A stretch of DNA of 64,000 nucleotides from a virus, in IMG/VR virus record IMGVR_UViG_3300043436_003696, positions 26,099 to 90,098 of that record, one strand, 5' to 3'. Under the pieces are notes generated by a model. The model was not told the origin of the DNA. It ran no database searches and was given only the letters and a program-made list of their open reading frames with translations. The translations under genes were made by a program, and so were the position numbers. Every line of letters begins with the position of its first letter. Positions within the stretch are counted from its first letter, which is position 1. This document shows positions 17,915-26,947 of the stretch, piece by piece.

Positions 17915-17958
17915 TATTCAGCGCAGAAATAATAAATTTTTAAATTTATTAATATTTT

Positions 17959-18104
17959 ACCCCCGTTTCAGCACCTACTAAATAATATTTCTTTTTTTGT
18001 AACCCTCTTAAATATTTATCTAATCTAGGAAAACCCATTGGTATACCAGCATTTAATCCTTTTCTACCATCATCAACGTATCTTATAAAATTGTCATATA
18101 TCAT
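17959..18104 (-). CDS. DnaB-family replicative helicase, 5' exon
   Basis: Encodes 48 residues plus two bases: starts MIYDNFIRYVDDGRKGLN, then GIPMGFPRLDKYLRGLQ, the helix before the P-loop, and YYLVGAETGV, the first half of Walker A. The ATG overlaps the upstream stop (ATGA). Without splicing the frame ends a few codons later at TAA. The exon is too short to be noticed alone, but it supplies the missing half of the nucleotide-binding loop. Confidence 0.88.
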
Positions 18105-18775
18105 ATTTGTGTTCCTACATCTTTGTCAGTTTCTTCTAAAGCTAACAGCTCTTCAATATCATTATAAAGTTTACTTTCTAAAGCTTTAACTAATCCAACA
18201 GGATTTAAAACAGGTACACCACCTTTTTTTGTTTCTGTTAATCTTTTTACATGCTTAAACATTTCAACTATAAATTTATGTTTTAAAATATCTCCTTGTA
18301 TAATACTGTTGTAATATTCATAAAAAGGTTCTTTATCAAAAGGTATTCCTTTTAAATAAGTTCTACTTCCTTTAATTATCATCCAAGATGGATAAGCTTT
18401 TAAAACTTCTTCGGCAGCAATTTCAGGGTCTATATAAACTTTGTTTTTAAACAAAGGAGTTACAATAAGTAAATCTAATAAAACAACATCTTTTAATTTT
18501 TTATATTCTTTTTTATAACCAGATTGTTTATTTATTACAATTTCTACAGTTTTTTCTATTTCATTATTATTACCGCAATCTTCAACATACCCTAAATTTT
18601 CTAGTTTTAAAATATCCATATAATCTATTCCATCATGTTTTTCTATATAGTTATAAAACAATTCTTTTTTATATTTAAAGTTTTGTTCTAAAAGCATTAT
18701 ACATATCCATGCTTGATTAGGCGTAATATTTAATTCTTTTAATATATTATTTGTTCTTTTAAAATCATAGAACAT
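18101..18775 (-). CDS. helical protein beside the helicase, unknown
   Basis: 224 residues. Start MFYDFKRTNNILKELNITP, then NQAWICIMLLEQN, resembling a helix-turn-helix lead-in; the rest is helical and acidic at the end. Stop and helicase start overlap (ATGA), so the two are translated together. A helicase loader or replisome organiser is possible from position, but no motif shows it. Confidence 0.6.
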   Translation of the reverse strand: MFYDFKRTNNILKELNITPNQAWICIMLLEQNFKYKKELFYNYIEKHDGIDYMDILKLENLGYVEDCGNNNEIEKTVEIVINKQSGYKKEYKKLKDVVLLDLLIVTPLFKNKVYIDPEIAAEEVLKAYPSWMIIKGSRTYLKGIPFDKEPFYEYYNSIIQGDILKHKFIVEMFKHVKRLTETKKGGVPVLNPVGLVKALESKLYNDIEELLALEETDKDVGTQI

Positions 18776-18796
18776 AAACCTCCTTATTTTATATTG

Positions 18797-20002
18797 TTAT
18801 AATTCAATTTCATTTATGGATTCAATCCATCTTACATTAGCAAAAGATTTTTGACTAGTTTTTAACCAACCTATTTCCATAGTATTTTTACAATAAAGAC
18901 TTACAAAAACAGCAAATTCTTTATTTTCTTCTTTTCTAATAACTCTACCTAATGTTTGAATCATTCCTCTTTCAGTAGAATCATAAGAAGCTCTAATACC
19001 ACATTGTAACCCTTTTACGTCTAATCCTTCTTGTAAAGCTTTTACAGATAATATACAATTATATTTATCTGTTATTATACCTAATAAAGCAGCTTCTTTT
19101 TCTTTAGGTTTTAAATTAGAATGATATATTGTACTTTTATCAACAAGTTTTTTAGCTTCTTGGCAAAATTTAATTGTTTGTGAAAATACAATAGTTTTTT
19201 TGTTTACTAATTTTACTATATCTGCAATAATTTGTTTTTTGTTAAAAGCATTATAAACAATTGATTTTCTTTTGGATATTGCAGCAGTAGCTCTTACAGC
19301 TCTCATTGCAATATCTTGTTCGTTAAAATCATTTTCATTACAATAATTTAATCTTGCTTCTTTATTTTGTAATAATTCATAAAGTAGTTTTAAATCATTA
19401 TTAAAATAAGGAAAGTGAGACTTGAAAATGTTATCTACTTTAATATATTCTTCTTCTTCTTGTGTAGTTAAATCAATAGCTAAATTATAAATTTTATATT
19501 GGCTAACCCAATTATTTTTTTTAGCTTCTTCAACAGTTATTTTACTAATAAGTTTAATGTCTTTAGATTCTAAAAATAATAATTGTTCAGTTGTAAATTT
19601 AGCTGATAAAATCCAACAATTAACAAAAGTACAAATATCTAAAACTAAACTAAACATTACTGCATCTTTATTTGATATTTTGTGACCTTCATCAATAAGT
19701 AAAAAATCACATACTCTTAATTCCATAACATAAGTATTTATAATAAATACTTTTATGTTATAATTAGGTAATTGTTCAAGTATTAACTTTTCCCATTGGT
19801 TTTTTAAAGCTTCAGTAGGTACAATAACATGAACAATTTTATTAATAGGTATACGTTTAATAGCTAAAAAAGCCATGTAAGTTTTTCCAAACCCAGTTGG
19901 AAATTCACCTGCTACTCCTCTTGATACTCCACTAATAAAATGATTAATTACTTTATCTACTTCTATTGTTTGTCTTGCTAATCTATTCTCGTCTATTTGC
20001 AT
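18797..20002 (-). CDS. superfamily 2 DNA helicase
   Basis: 401 residues with the full SF2 set: motif I FPTGFGKTYMAF (residues ~37-48), Ia VIVPTEALKNQW, motif II LLIDEGHKIS (DEGH), motif III ILSAKFT, motif IV TIVFSQTIKFCQEA, motif V SVKALQEGLDVKGL and motif VI QTLGRVIRKEENK. DEGH and the compact size fit the RAD25/type III restriction-like phage helicases used in recombination or branch migration. Such a helicase is a regular part of crAss-like replication modules. It overlaps the next gene by 20 bases. Confidence 0.9.
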   Translation of the reverse strand: MQIDENRLARQTIEVDKVINHFISGVSRGVAGEFPTGFGKTYMAFLAIKRIPINKIVHVIVPTEALKNQWEKLILEQLPNYNIKVFIINTYVMELRVCDFLLIDEGHKISNKDAVMFSLVLDICTFVNCWILSAKFTTEQLLFLESKDIKLISKITVEEAKKNNWVSQYKIYNLAIDLTTQEEEEYIKVDNIFKSHFPYFNNDLKLLYELLQNKEARLNYCNENDFNEQDIAMRAVRATAAISKRKSIVYNAFNKKQIIADIVKLVNKKTIVFSQTIKFCQEAKKLVDKSTIYHSNLKPKEKEAALLGIITDKYNCILSVKALQEGLDVKGLQCGIRASYDSTERGMIQTLGRVIRKEENKEFAVFVSLYCKNTMEIGWLKTSQKSFANVRWIESINEIEL

Positions 20003-20492
20003 GTTTTAATACTACACTATTTATTTTTGTATGTTTTTGTTTATTACCTATTAAAATATCAACATGTCTTAAAAATCTACTATTCATACAATCAGCAACA
20101 ATATAATAACCATTATAATTACCAGCATTTTCTAATATTACAATTTCACCGTAATGAAATTCTTCTAATAAATCTCTACTTAATCCTATAAATTTTTGTG
20201 TAAATGGATTTTTTTTGTCAATTTTATATTGAGCTGAAGTTAAATTAGGAGTTTTATCTGTTTGTTTATCTGTTGCATTATAAGTAGTTACAGTTACTAA
20301 ATAAGATTCTTTTTCCATTGTATCTACAATAGAATAATATAAATCTTTCCATAAACTATCTTGTTCTCGATTTACTTTATTTACAGTATTTATTCTAACA
20401 TTTGTTATATAATGTGTAGAAGCAGAAAGTATAAACAAAAAAAATGTTAAAAACCATAATTTATTAATTGTTTTTTTTTCTTCGTATATCAT
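19983..20492 (-). CDS. membrane-anchored double-psi beta-barrel (3D/RlpA-like) protein
   Basis: 169 residues. One N-terminal membrane helix (LWFLTFFLFILSASTHYI, residues ~12-29), then an extracytoplasmic domain with VTVTTYNATDKQTD, FIGLSRDLL, YGEIVILENA and YIVADCMNSRFLRHVDILIG. This follows the pattern of 3D-domain/RlpA-like barrels, many of which act on peptidoglycan; the Asp residues in ADCMNS and HVDILI stand where catalytic Asp lie. A role in lysis or cell-wall change during infection is likely but unproven. Confidence 0.65.
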   Translation of the reverse strand: MIYEEKKTINKLWFLTFFLFILSASTHYITNVRINTVNKVNREQDSLWKDLYYSIVDTMEKESYLVTVTTYNATDKQTDKTPNLTSAQYKIDKKNPFTQKFIGLSRDLLEEFHYGEIVILENAGNYNGYYIVADCMNSRFLRHVDILIGNKQKHTKINSVVLKHANRRE

Positions 20493-20712
20493 ATCTATAT
20501 TTATTTATTTTGTTTGATAATTGAGTCACTAATATTTTTTCCATATTCATACCTAATTCTTCTTCTAATTTATATGCTACCGATATACTAATTTGTCTTG
20601 TTCCTAATAATATTTGATTTAAAGTTCCATATTCAACACATAATTTTTCAGCTAATTCTTGTCTTGTAAATTTAGCTATTTCCATTTTTTTAAGTATTTC
20701 AGTACTAATCAT
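20464..20712 (-). CDS. Cro/CI-type helix-turn-helix protein
   Basis: 82 residues: FTRQELAEKLCVEYGTLNQI and ISVAYKLEEELG form a classic XRE helix-turn-helix with recognition helix after LCVEYG. Probably a phage transcription regulator. It overlaps both neighbours by a few bases and lies in the middle of the early block. The target is unknown. Confidence 0.8.
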   Translation of the reverse strand: MISTEILKKMEIAKFTRQELAEKLCVEYGTLNQILLGTRQISISVAYKLEEELGMNMEKILVTQLSNKINKYRYDIRRKKNN

Positions 20713-21446
20713 ATTTTTATTATTCTATTATTGACAACATTTATATAATTTTTAAAAATATTTATTTCATCTTCTTTAATATTCAAAGATTTTAATTTAA
20801 GTTTTAACTCAGCTAATTTTGCTTCAGGAGTAAATTGATTTTTTAAATATTTTACTATTCTGTTAGCATCTATTATTCTTTTTGATATAACATTATAATC
20901 AAATGTCATTTCTCCAATTCTTATTTCACAAGTTTTAAATTCAGATTGAAAATTAACCCACCCCCTAGAATTTAAAAAACATGCAGCAGATGATGATGAA
21001 GTATCTTTAGCAGTACCCCATTTAATTAGTTCATTTATTATATAATCATTATGTTTGTAAATAAATTCTTTGTCAATAGAATCAAAAACATCAGTCATAT
21101 CAATGTGATAATGTATTCCACTACCTTCATTTAATGTAAAATAATCTGGTAATAAATTACATATTTCTTGTAAACAAATTAAACCATTTAATTTAGAAGG
21201 TATTCTAAATCTAACTTCTCCATCTCCACCACTAACGTGCATTATATTCGGTATGTTTGAAAAAACTTCTTCTATTTTATTAGAATCATGTATTGAATTA
21301 CATTCTATTTCAAAACCTGTTGAATATGGTAACATATAATCTACAATTTTAAGTAGATTTTTATTTGTTAATTTTAATAAAGCTTGAGGATGATTATATA
21401 CAGCATCCTCAAGCAATTTTATTATTTTAAACGTATCGTTCTCCAT
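20709..21446 (-). CDS. amidoligase-like enzyme
   Basis: 245 residues. STGFEIECNS, GGDGEVRFRIPS and SGIHYHIDMTDV match the conserved E-x-E and G-x-H-x-H positions of the putative amidoligase family (glutamine synthetase-like fold, COOH-NH2 ligases), seen in phages and mobile elements. They are predicted to form amide or peptide bonds; the substrate is unknown. The gene lies beside a lysine-rich protein that could be a target. That link is speculation. Confidence 0.65.
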   Translation of the reverse strand: MENDTFKIIKLLEDAVYNHPQALLKLTNKNLLKIVDYMLPYSTGFEIECNSIHDSNKIEEVFSNIPNIMHVSGGDGEVRFRIPSKLNGLICLQEICNLLPDYFTLNEGSGIHYHIDMTDVFDSIDKEFIYKHNDYIINELIKWGTAKDTSSSSAACFLNSRGWVNFQSEFKTCEIRIGEMTFDYNVISKRIIDANRIVKYLKNQFTPEAKLAELKLKLKSLNIKEDEINIFKNYINVVNNRIIKI

Positions 21447-22029
21447 TCCAAGTTTTACCTGTTTTAGGATGTTTATAACCTACATATCTTAAATGTCTAG
21501 CTAATTCTGCTATTTGTTCTACTTCTTTTAAATCTTTTTTTTCAACAAGTTTTTCTGGTTTTAAAATTTCTTTTTCTTCTACACCAGCAGCTTTTTGTTG
21601 GTTAATTTCTTTTTTTAAAATCTTTTTAGTAGTTTTAATATTATTAGATTCTTTTTCTTTTTCTACTTTTTTTTGTTCTTCTACAGCAGAAATTTCAGAT
21701 TCAATAGACAATCTTATTTTCATAGCAGCTATAGTAGTTTTATCTTTAAGTTTATTATATTTAGTAATTTTAGTTATAATAACTGCTATTTCATCTGATG
21801 TGCCTTTTTTAGTAAGTATTGTTTTACCTTTTTTTACATTTAAAGTAGATTTTTTACCTGCTTTAATTTCTTGGTACTTAATTTCTGTAGTTTCGGCTTT
21901 AATTTCAGGTTCTTTATTAACTACTTTTTTAGCAGCAGTCTTTTTTGGAGCAGCTTTCTTAGCAGCAGCTTTTTTAGGAGCGGCTTTTTTAGTTACTTCT
22001 TTTTTTGCAGGTGTTTTTTTAGTTCCCAT
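21427..22029 (-). CDS. histone H1-like basic protein with H-NS-like C-terminal motif
   Basis: 200 residues. The first 40 are Lys/Ala/Pro repeats (KKAAPKKAAAKKAAPKK), like histone H1 tails and bacterial H1-like proteins, which coat DNA. A middle domain is beta/helical, followed by a charged coiled coil. The last 15 residues, GYKHPKTGKTWNGERYV, resemble the DNA-gripping end of H-NS-type proteins (TG-K-TW-x-G). It probably binds phage or host DNA. Overlaps both neighbours, so it is in the same operon. Similarity to H-NS is short and may be chance. Confidence 0.6.
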   Translation of the reverse strand: MGTKKTPAKKEVTKKAAPKKAAAKKAAPKKTAAKKVVNKEPEIKAETTEIKYQEIKAGKKSTLNVKKGKTILTKKGTSDEIAVIITKITKYNKLKDKTTIAAMKIRLSIESEISAVEEQKKVEKEKESNNIKTTKKILKKEINQQKAAGVEEKEILKPEKLVEKKDLKEVEQIAELARHLRYVGYKHPKTGKTWNGERYV

Positions 22030-22411
22030 TTTGAATTGTTATTTTAGCTATTATTTTATGAATTGAAAAGTTTTTTTCTTTATTTATTGTTATTTTTTTT
22101 CTAACATCTTCTAATAATTCTTCAACACAAGATTCTTCTATTTGTTTTAAAGATTCTTGACCAAATTCTTTAACTTGAAAATCAGAAATTTCTTTTTCTA
22201 CTACAAAAGTATTTAATTTTTCTAATTCTAATTTTATCTCATTTCTTAATGTAATTAATTCTTCTGCTGATTTTTCTAATTCTTTAATTATTGTTAAATT
22301 CTTTTTAGTATTGGTATAAAATTCTAAATTTAAATTTTGATAATTTTCTTCTGCGCTATGATATTTTTGCATTAAATTATCATACTTTTTTTTACTTATT
22401 AATCCAAACAT
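22019..22411 (-). CDS. coiled-coil protein, unknown
   Basis: 130 residues, start MFGLISKKKYDNLMQKYHS, almost entirely coiled coil with Glu/Lys heptads. It lies one base after the RIIA-like gene. In T4-type phages rIIB follows rIIA, but nothing here shows RIIB similarity. Confidence 0.6.
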   Translation of the reverse strand: MFGLISKKKYDNLMQKYHSAEENYQNLNLEFYTNTKKNLTIIKELEKSAEELITLRNEIKLELEKLNTFVVEKEISDFQVKEFGQESLKQIEESCVEELLEDVRKKITINKEKNFSIHKIIAKITIQNGN

Positions 22412-22412
22412 A

Positions 22413-25067
22413 TTATTCTTCTCCTTCTGATGTGTTAAATTGTTGTAATTCTAATTCTTGGTTTTCTTCTAAATCTTCTTCATAAGTAATATCATCACTT
22501 TCAGGAGTAGATTCTTCACTAGTTAAAAAAGCATCTGCTTGTTTTTGCTGTTCATAAGCTTTTCTATTAGCTTCTTCTTGTTCTTTTGTCATAAATTGTT
22601 TATTTAAATATTTAAAAGAATTTTTTATTACGTCTTCTGGGTCTATTAATCCAAAACTATTAATAAAAACATTTGATAATTCTTTTTGTTTTTGCTGTGG
22701 TATATTTGAATTATTATAATGTATATAATTAAGTTTTTTACCCCTACTTTTTAAATAATCTATTATATATGGTAAAGAATCTTCATCCCAATTTAAGTGT
22801 TGTAGTATTTCACAACCATCAAAATAATTATTTACCCATTCAAAAACATCACAAATAGATTTATCTTCGTATTTAATAATACCAGATTTTGTTAAACTTA
22901 ATAATTCTTTAGCAAATTCTTTATTTTCATCTATTCTCCAATCTACTTTATCTGTATAAGATTCTAATTCTTTAACAGCTAAATAAATATTAAAATTAAT
23001 TTTTTTCAATATATTTAAAGCTGTAGAATTACTAAATAAAGATTGATATTTTTTTCTTATTTGTATTGTTTGTATTAATCTACATACTATTTTATTATTA
23101 CTTTGCATAAATAAATTTACATGTGCCGCATTAGGCATTTTATTAAATAAATATTCATTTGATTGACTTATTCTTATTATTTTAATAGCTTGTTCATTAA
23201 GAACAGATTCAGAATAAATAAAAGATTTATTTAACTGAAGAAGTTTTGAAATAAATTCTAATTTTGTATTATCTTTTAAAAATCCATATATAAGAATACC
23301 TTTAAAATTTTTTAATGTATTTAAATGTAAATCACCTACATAAGAACTTGAAATATTTTTATAAGGTATAATACCATCTAATTTAAGTTTTGGTTGTCTA
23401 TTTGCCTTAGCAATTGCTTTTTGTTTAGCTAACCATTCTTCAGGTATTTTAAAATCTTTATATTCAATTACTTCAAAATCTTTTTTTAATTCTTCAAAAA
23501 TTATATTTCTATATTCTAATAATTCTTTAATAATACCTACAGGTTTATTAAAAACAGTAGTTTTAACTTTTTTATAAGAAACAATTAAATTACCTTCCCC
23601 ATCTCTTTTTTTTACTGGAACTGTTTTATTAATTTCAATTTCATTAAATTTTATACCAACACTTTCTAACCAAGCATTATAATAATATTTAGATATTTTT
23701 TTACGTTTTACAAATATACAATTATTAATATATTTTTTAAATTCCTTACTTTCTGGTATATTATCAGTTTCTTCTAATAAAACTATTTTAGTAATTACAG
23801 AATCATAATTAATTAAATTTAAATCATTATTTTTAACTTCTTTACCATATACTATTTTTTTATTAAGCACGTTAAACGAATATAAAATATTTTCTATTTT
23901 AGCAGGATTAATTACTTTAAAATGTGTTATAGGTTTAAATAAAATAGATGTTAAATTATATAAACAAGTTGCATCTAAACTGTAATTAAAATTATCACTA
24001 ATAGGAAAAATTAAATATTTGTTTTTACCTTTAGAAAAATTTATTTTTTTTACATAATTAATTAAACCTTCTACAGGTAAATTTTGTTCATTATATCTTT
24101 TTATTAAGTTTTTAACTACATCAGCTATTTTATTTTTTATTAATAATATAGTTTCATCTGAATAAAGAATAGATTCTCTAGTCATTGTTACTTGAATATC
24201 ACCAATATTAAACTTAATGCCTATAGGTATATTAATTTTTTCAACCCCTATAGTTTTCCAATCTATTGGATAACAAACTTTTCCTAAAACTAAATGTATT
24301 TCTTTAGAATATTGGTTAGTAGTACGTAATTTAAATAAATCAGATTCAACAATTTTACCTGAATTATATGATTGTTCTAATTTATATAATTTATAATCAT
24401 CGTAATAACAGTAATTATCTTTAAATTCAAAAATAACATTATCAAAAAAAGATAATTCTTTAACAACTATACTAGCAATATAATTTATTTCTTTTACTTC
24501 ACTATAATTATTTATTTTATAATCTTCTTCTTTTAAATAAATTTTTACTGTAGTTCCATTAGTTAAATTAGTTTCTTCATTTTCAATTAATAATGTAACA
24601 TCAGGCATACCTGAAGTTTTACGGTAAACATTAAATTGATTTAATAATCCATTTTTTACACTAGTAACAATAAAATTATTTTGATAAGATAAAGGTGACA
24701 TTCTTCCTATACCAAAACCACCTATTTGTTCATTACTTTGGTCTTTTGTAGAATCTAAAATTTGAGTGTATCTTTTTGTAATAAACTCATAATCCATTCC
24801 AATTCCTTTATCTATAATTTCAATATAATTTCCACCATCATCATCATCTAATTTAACAATAACTGGATTAGGATTATTAGCTTCTTTCATAGCATCCCAA
24901 GCATTTGATACAGTTTCTCTAATAAATGAAGCTCTAGGATTATGATAACCGCCAATTAAAATATCAAATAATTTATCTGTTTTGTCTAATTTAATACTTG
25001 TTTTAAGAGTACTTTCATCATTAAAATTTGTATTAATTTCTGCTAAATTTTCTTCTTTTAATTTCAT
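22413..25067 (-). CDS. RIIA-like GHKL ATPase
   Basis: 884 residues from MKLKEENL (25067; ATG overlaps the upstream TGA). The N-terminal 200 residues are an HSP90/MutL/histidine-kinase fold: N box FIRETVSNAWDAMKE, G1 box EIIDKGIGMDYEF and G2 box QIGGFGIGRMSPL. Phage RIIA proteins share this layout and are linked to protecting infection from resident exclusion systems and to membrane events. The C-terminus is acidic and glutamine-rich (DITYEEDLEENQELELQQ). It is the longest gene of the minus block. Function in this phage is inferred. Confidence 0.8.
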   Translation of the reverse strand: MKLKEENLAEINTNFNDESTLKTSIKLDKTDKLFDILIGGYHNPRASFIRETVSNAWDAMKEANNPNPVIVKLDDDDGGNYIEIIDKGIGMDYEFITKRYTQILDSTKDQSNEQIGGFGIGRMSPLSYQNNFIVTSVKNGLLNQFNVYRKTSGMPDVTLLIENEETNLTNGTTVKIYLKEEDYKINNYSEVKEINYIASIVVKELSFFDNVIFEFKDNYCYYDDYKLYKLEQSYNSGKIVESDLFKLRTTNQYSKEIHLVLGKVCYPIDWKTIGVEKINIPIGIKFNIGDIQVTMTRESILYSDETILLIKNKIADVVKNLIKRYNEQNLPVEGLINYVKKINFSKGKNKYLIFPISDNFNYSLDATCLYNLTSILFKPITHFKVINPAKIENILYSFNVLNKKIVYGKEVKNNDLNLINYDSVITKIVLLEETDNIPESKEFKKYINNCIFVKRKKISKYYYNAWLESVGIKFNEIEINKTVPVKKRDGEGNLIVSYKKVKTTVFNKPVGIIKELLEYRNIIFEELKKDFEVIEYKDFKIPEEWLAKQKAIAKANRQPKLKLDGIIPYKNISSSYVGDLHLNTLKNFKGILIYGFLKDNTKLEFISKLLQLNKSFIYSESVLNEQAIKIIRISQSNEYLFNKMPNAAHVNLFMQSNNKIVCRLIQTIQIRKKYQSLFSNSTALNILKKINFNIYLAVKELESYTDKVDWRIDENKEFAKELLSLTKSGIIKYEDKSICDVFEWVNNYFDGCEILQHLNWDEDSLPYIIDYLKSRGKKLNYIHYNNSNIPQQKQKELSNVFINSFGLIDPEDVIKNSFKYLNKQFMTKEQEEANRKAYEQQKQADAFLTSEESTPESDDITYEEDLEENQELELQQFNTSEGEE

Positions 25068-25339
25068 AAATTTTTGTCTTCGTATAAATGCCAAACAAAT
25101 AAATCTTCTTTTTGTAATATTGTACCTATATAAATTAAATTACCTTTAAAAAACATATCACCTGTGCGTATAATACAAAATTTTCTTTTTACTTGTTTTA
25201 TAATTTCACTTGTTTCAAACTCATACCATATCATAGGTACTTCATTTTGAGTTTTAAAACATAAAATATTAGCATTTTTAGGTAAAGACAAAAAAAAATT
25301 ATCACTAATAGGTATTTCTTTTTTAAGTATTACATTCAT
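25064..25339 (-). CDS. small protein, unknown
   Basis: 91 residues, beta-rich (ILCFKTQNEVPMIWYEFET). Its stop overlaps the RIIA-like start by four bases. Not recognised. Confidence 0.6.
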   Translation of the reverse strand: MNVILKKEIPISDNFFLSLPKNANILCFKTQNEVPMIWYEFETSEIIKQVKRKFCIIRTGDMFFKGNLIYIGTILQKEDLFVWHLYEDKNL

Positions 25340-25647
25340 TTTGTTTCAATATTAAATTCATGTCTCCAAAATCTTACTCCTGTGTATTCTTTTTTACCAT
25401 CAGGTTTTTTTTCTTGAATAAATTCTTTTAAATAAACTATTTTAATACCTTCAGATTCTTTAAATATTTGCTTTAATTTACTTACAAAATAACTTATTTT
25501 AGTTTCAGCTAATTTATCTTTTGGAATAACAAAAGATTCATCTTCTGAAGTAATTTGTTTTAAACATGCTATAGCATTATTAAATACTTCATTTACATCT
25601 TTTTTATTAGGGTGTAGATATTTTTTACCTTTTTCTATTCTAAACAT
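25336..25647 (-). CDS. small protein, unknown
   Basis: 103 residues, start MFRIEKGKKYLHPNKKDVN, helical first half and a C-terminal strand (GVRFWRHEFNIETK). Overlaps the next gene by four bases (ATGA). Not recognised. Confidence 0.6.
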   Translation of the reverse strand: MFRIEKGKKYLHPNKKDVNEVFNNAIACLKQITSEDESFVIPKDKLAETKISYFVSKLKQIFKESEGIKIVYLKEFIQEKKPDGKKEYTGVRFWRHEFNIETK

Positions 25648-25649
25648 AG

Positions 25650-25904
25650 TTATATTTCTTTAAGTTTTTTGGTTTTATAATAATTTTTTAATCCGTGTTC
25701 AGCTAATAATTCTTTATTGTGAGCTTTTATAGCTATATTAAACATTTTTCCTATAAAATGACAATGTTCAAAAGTTCCTTCTGCTAATTTAAACAATTGA
25801 TTATTTTGTTGAACTTCTACCCGCCAATTTTTAGTTTCCATTGTATCACAACTACGACTAAAAGAATTTTTTTTTCTATTTGTATTGAAAAGATTTATTT
25901 TCAT
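25650..25904 (-). CDS. small protein, unknown
   Basis: 84 residues; NWRVEVQQNNQLFKLAEGTF suggests a strand pair, then helices. The start overlaps the macro domain gene by four bases. The first methionine after the basic N-terminus (METKNW) is an alternative start. Confidence 0.55.
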   Translation of the reverse strand: MKINLFNTNRKKNSFSRSCDTMETKNWRVEVQQNNQLFKLAEGTFEHCHFIGKMFNIAIKAHNKELLAEHGLKNYYKTKKLKEI

Positions 25905-26326
25905 AATATTTTTACATTAAAATCAACCAATTCTCTTTTTATTATCTGCTCTAAAATATTCCACCTAACACCTTCTATTTTAGGTATTGCTATAAATTCA
26001 TCACCTTTTAATACAGCACAAATATTTCTTAATCCTAAAGCAAAAGCAGTATATTCAAAATTAATTGGTATTACTTTATATTCATAACTAGTATATATAT
26101 TAAAGATAGTTAAATCTAAATTTTTGTAATAACAACTACTAAATTCACCTAATTTAAATATATCACCTTTTATTGTTTTTAAATCAGCTTTATTAACTTC
26201 TGGAAAAGCTTTAGCTAATTCTTTGTTATTCATATTACAAAAGCAATTACAAAAATTAATTATAACATCAAATTCTCCTTTAATCGCTTCTATAACAATG
26301 TTTTTATTTTGAGTATGTTCAATCAT
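25901..26326 (-). CDS. macro domain protein (ADP-ribose binding or hydrolysing)
   Basis: 141 residues spanning one macro domain. FDVIINFCNCFCNMNNKELA matches the ADP-ribose pocket of phage and bacterial Appr-1-p processing proteins (usually VxNxxNCxxxxGxGIA), KTIKGDIFKLGEFSS is the following loop, and the C-terminal FALGLRNICAVLKGDEFIAI with PKIEGVRW fits the end of the fold. The Gly-x-Gly of the phosphate loop is replaced by Asn-Asn-Lys, so catalysis may be weak. Such proteins remove ADP-ribose from targets or read it. The 1978-aa protein in this phage carries a putative ADP-ribosyltransferase, so the two may oppose each other. Confidence 0.75.
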   Translation of the reverse strand: MIEHTQNKNIVIEAIKGEFDVIINFCNCFCNMNNKELAKAFPEVNKADLKTIKGDIFKLGEFSSCYYKNLDLTIFNIYTSYEYKVIPINFEYTAFALGLRNICAVLKGDEFIAIPKIEGVRWNILEQIIKRELVDFNVKIL

Positions 26327-26337
26327 AAAATTTTTGA

Positions 26338-26904
26338 TTAATCCAATAATTTTTCAAGTTCTTCATATTTTTCAGTTGTAATTATATTTTGTTTTAAAGC
26401 TTCTAAAATTTCTTCTTTAATAACAGGTTTAATTGTACAATATTTATTATTAGAATCCCACCAAACAATAATTGTTTCTGTTTCTAAATTAAGATTGTTA
26501 TTTTGTAACAATTTAATGTATTCACTGTTTTTTAATAATATTAATTGATTAGGTTCTTTAATAGCTAAATGATTATCAAATAAAAAAAGATTAAGATTTG
26601 AAAAATGTTTATCAACTCTTAAAAGTTTATATGTCATAGATTTTCCTGCTTCTACAGCTTCTTCTTTAAAACTTTTTTCTTCCTCTTCACTAAATTTAGA
26701 TATTACTTTCCAATCAATTTGATTACGATGTTCATCTGTAATTTCTTCTTCTTTAGAAACACCTAATTCTTCTAATTTTTTTTCAGCTCTTTTAATAATT
26801 TCTTTTTGTTTTAAATCATCTATTAAAAATTGAGTATATTCATCACTAGCTAACTTTTCTTTTCCTAATCCTTTTAAATATAATTTATTTATTTTTATGT
26901 TCAT
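26338..26904 (-). CDS. acidic helical protein, unknown
   Basis: 188 residues, Glu/Lys-rich helices in the first half (KQKEIIKRAEKKLEELGVSK), then beta-rich with ETIIVWWDSNNKYCTIKPV. No family is recognised. It is separated from the upstream gene by a terminator at 26920-26947. Confidence 0.55.
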   Translation of the reverse strand: MNIKINKLYLKGLGKEKLASDEYTQFLIDDLKQKEIIKRAEKKLEELGVSKEEEITDEHRNQIDWKVISKFSEEEEKSFKEEAVEAGKSMTYKLLRVDKHFSNLNLFLFDNHLAIKEPNQLILLKNSEYIKLLQNNNLNLETETIIVWWDSNNKYCTIKPVIKEEILEALKQNIITTEKYEELEKLLD

Positions 26905-26919
26905 TTTATAATATTTTAA

Positions 26920-26947
26920 AAACCCCTACCATTTCTGATAGGAGTTT
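26920..26947 (-). terminator. intrinsic terminator after the 117-aa gene
   Basis: AAACCCCTA (26920-26928) pairs with TAGGAGTTT (26939-26947) with one G-T wobble and a 10-nt loop; leftward it runs into T-rich sequence. Confidence 0.75.

Larger units (their letters stand above)
16859..17958 (-). mobile_element. group I intron in the helicase P-loop, with GIY-YIG endonuclease
   Basis: 1100 bases. The 5' exon ends in T and the intron in G. On the minus strand the core has P/Q-like elements (GGACAATCAGTTACCAAC), an R-like element (GGTTCAACGACTAGATG) close to the group I consensus, and an S-like element (GAGATAGTCTAAAC) near 16924-16937. A GIY-YIG gene fills the 5' part and runs through the core. 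Splicing joins GGGGT to TGGTAAAACT, restoring Gly-Val-Gly-Lys-Thr of Walker A. Confidence 0.87.
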
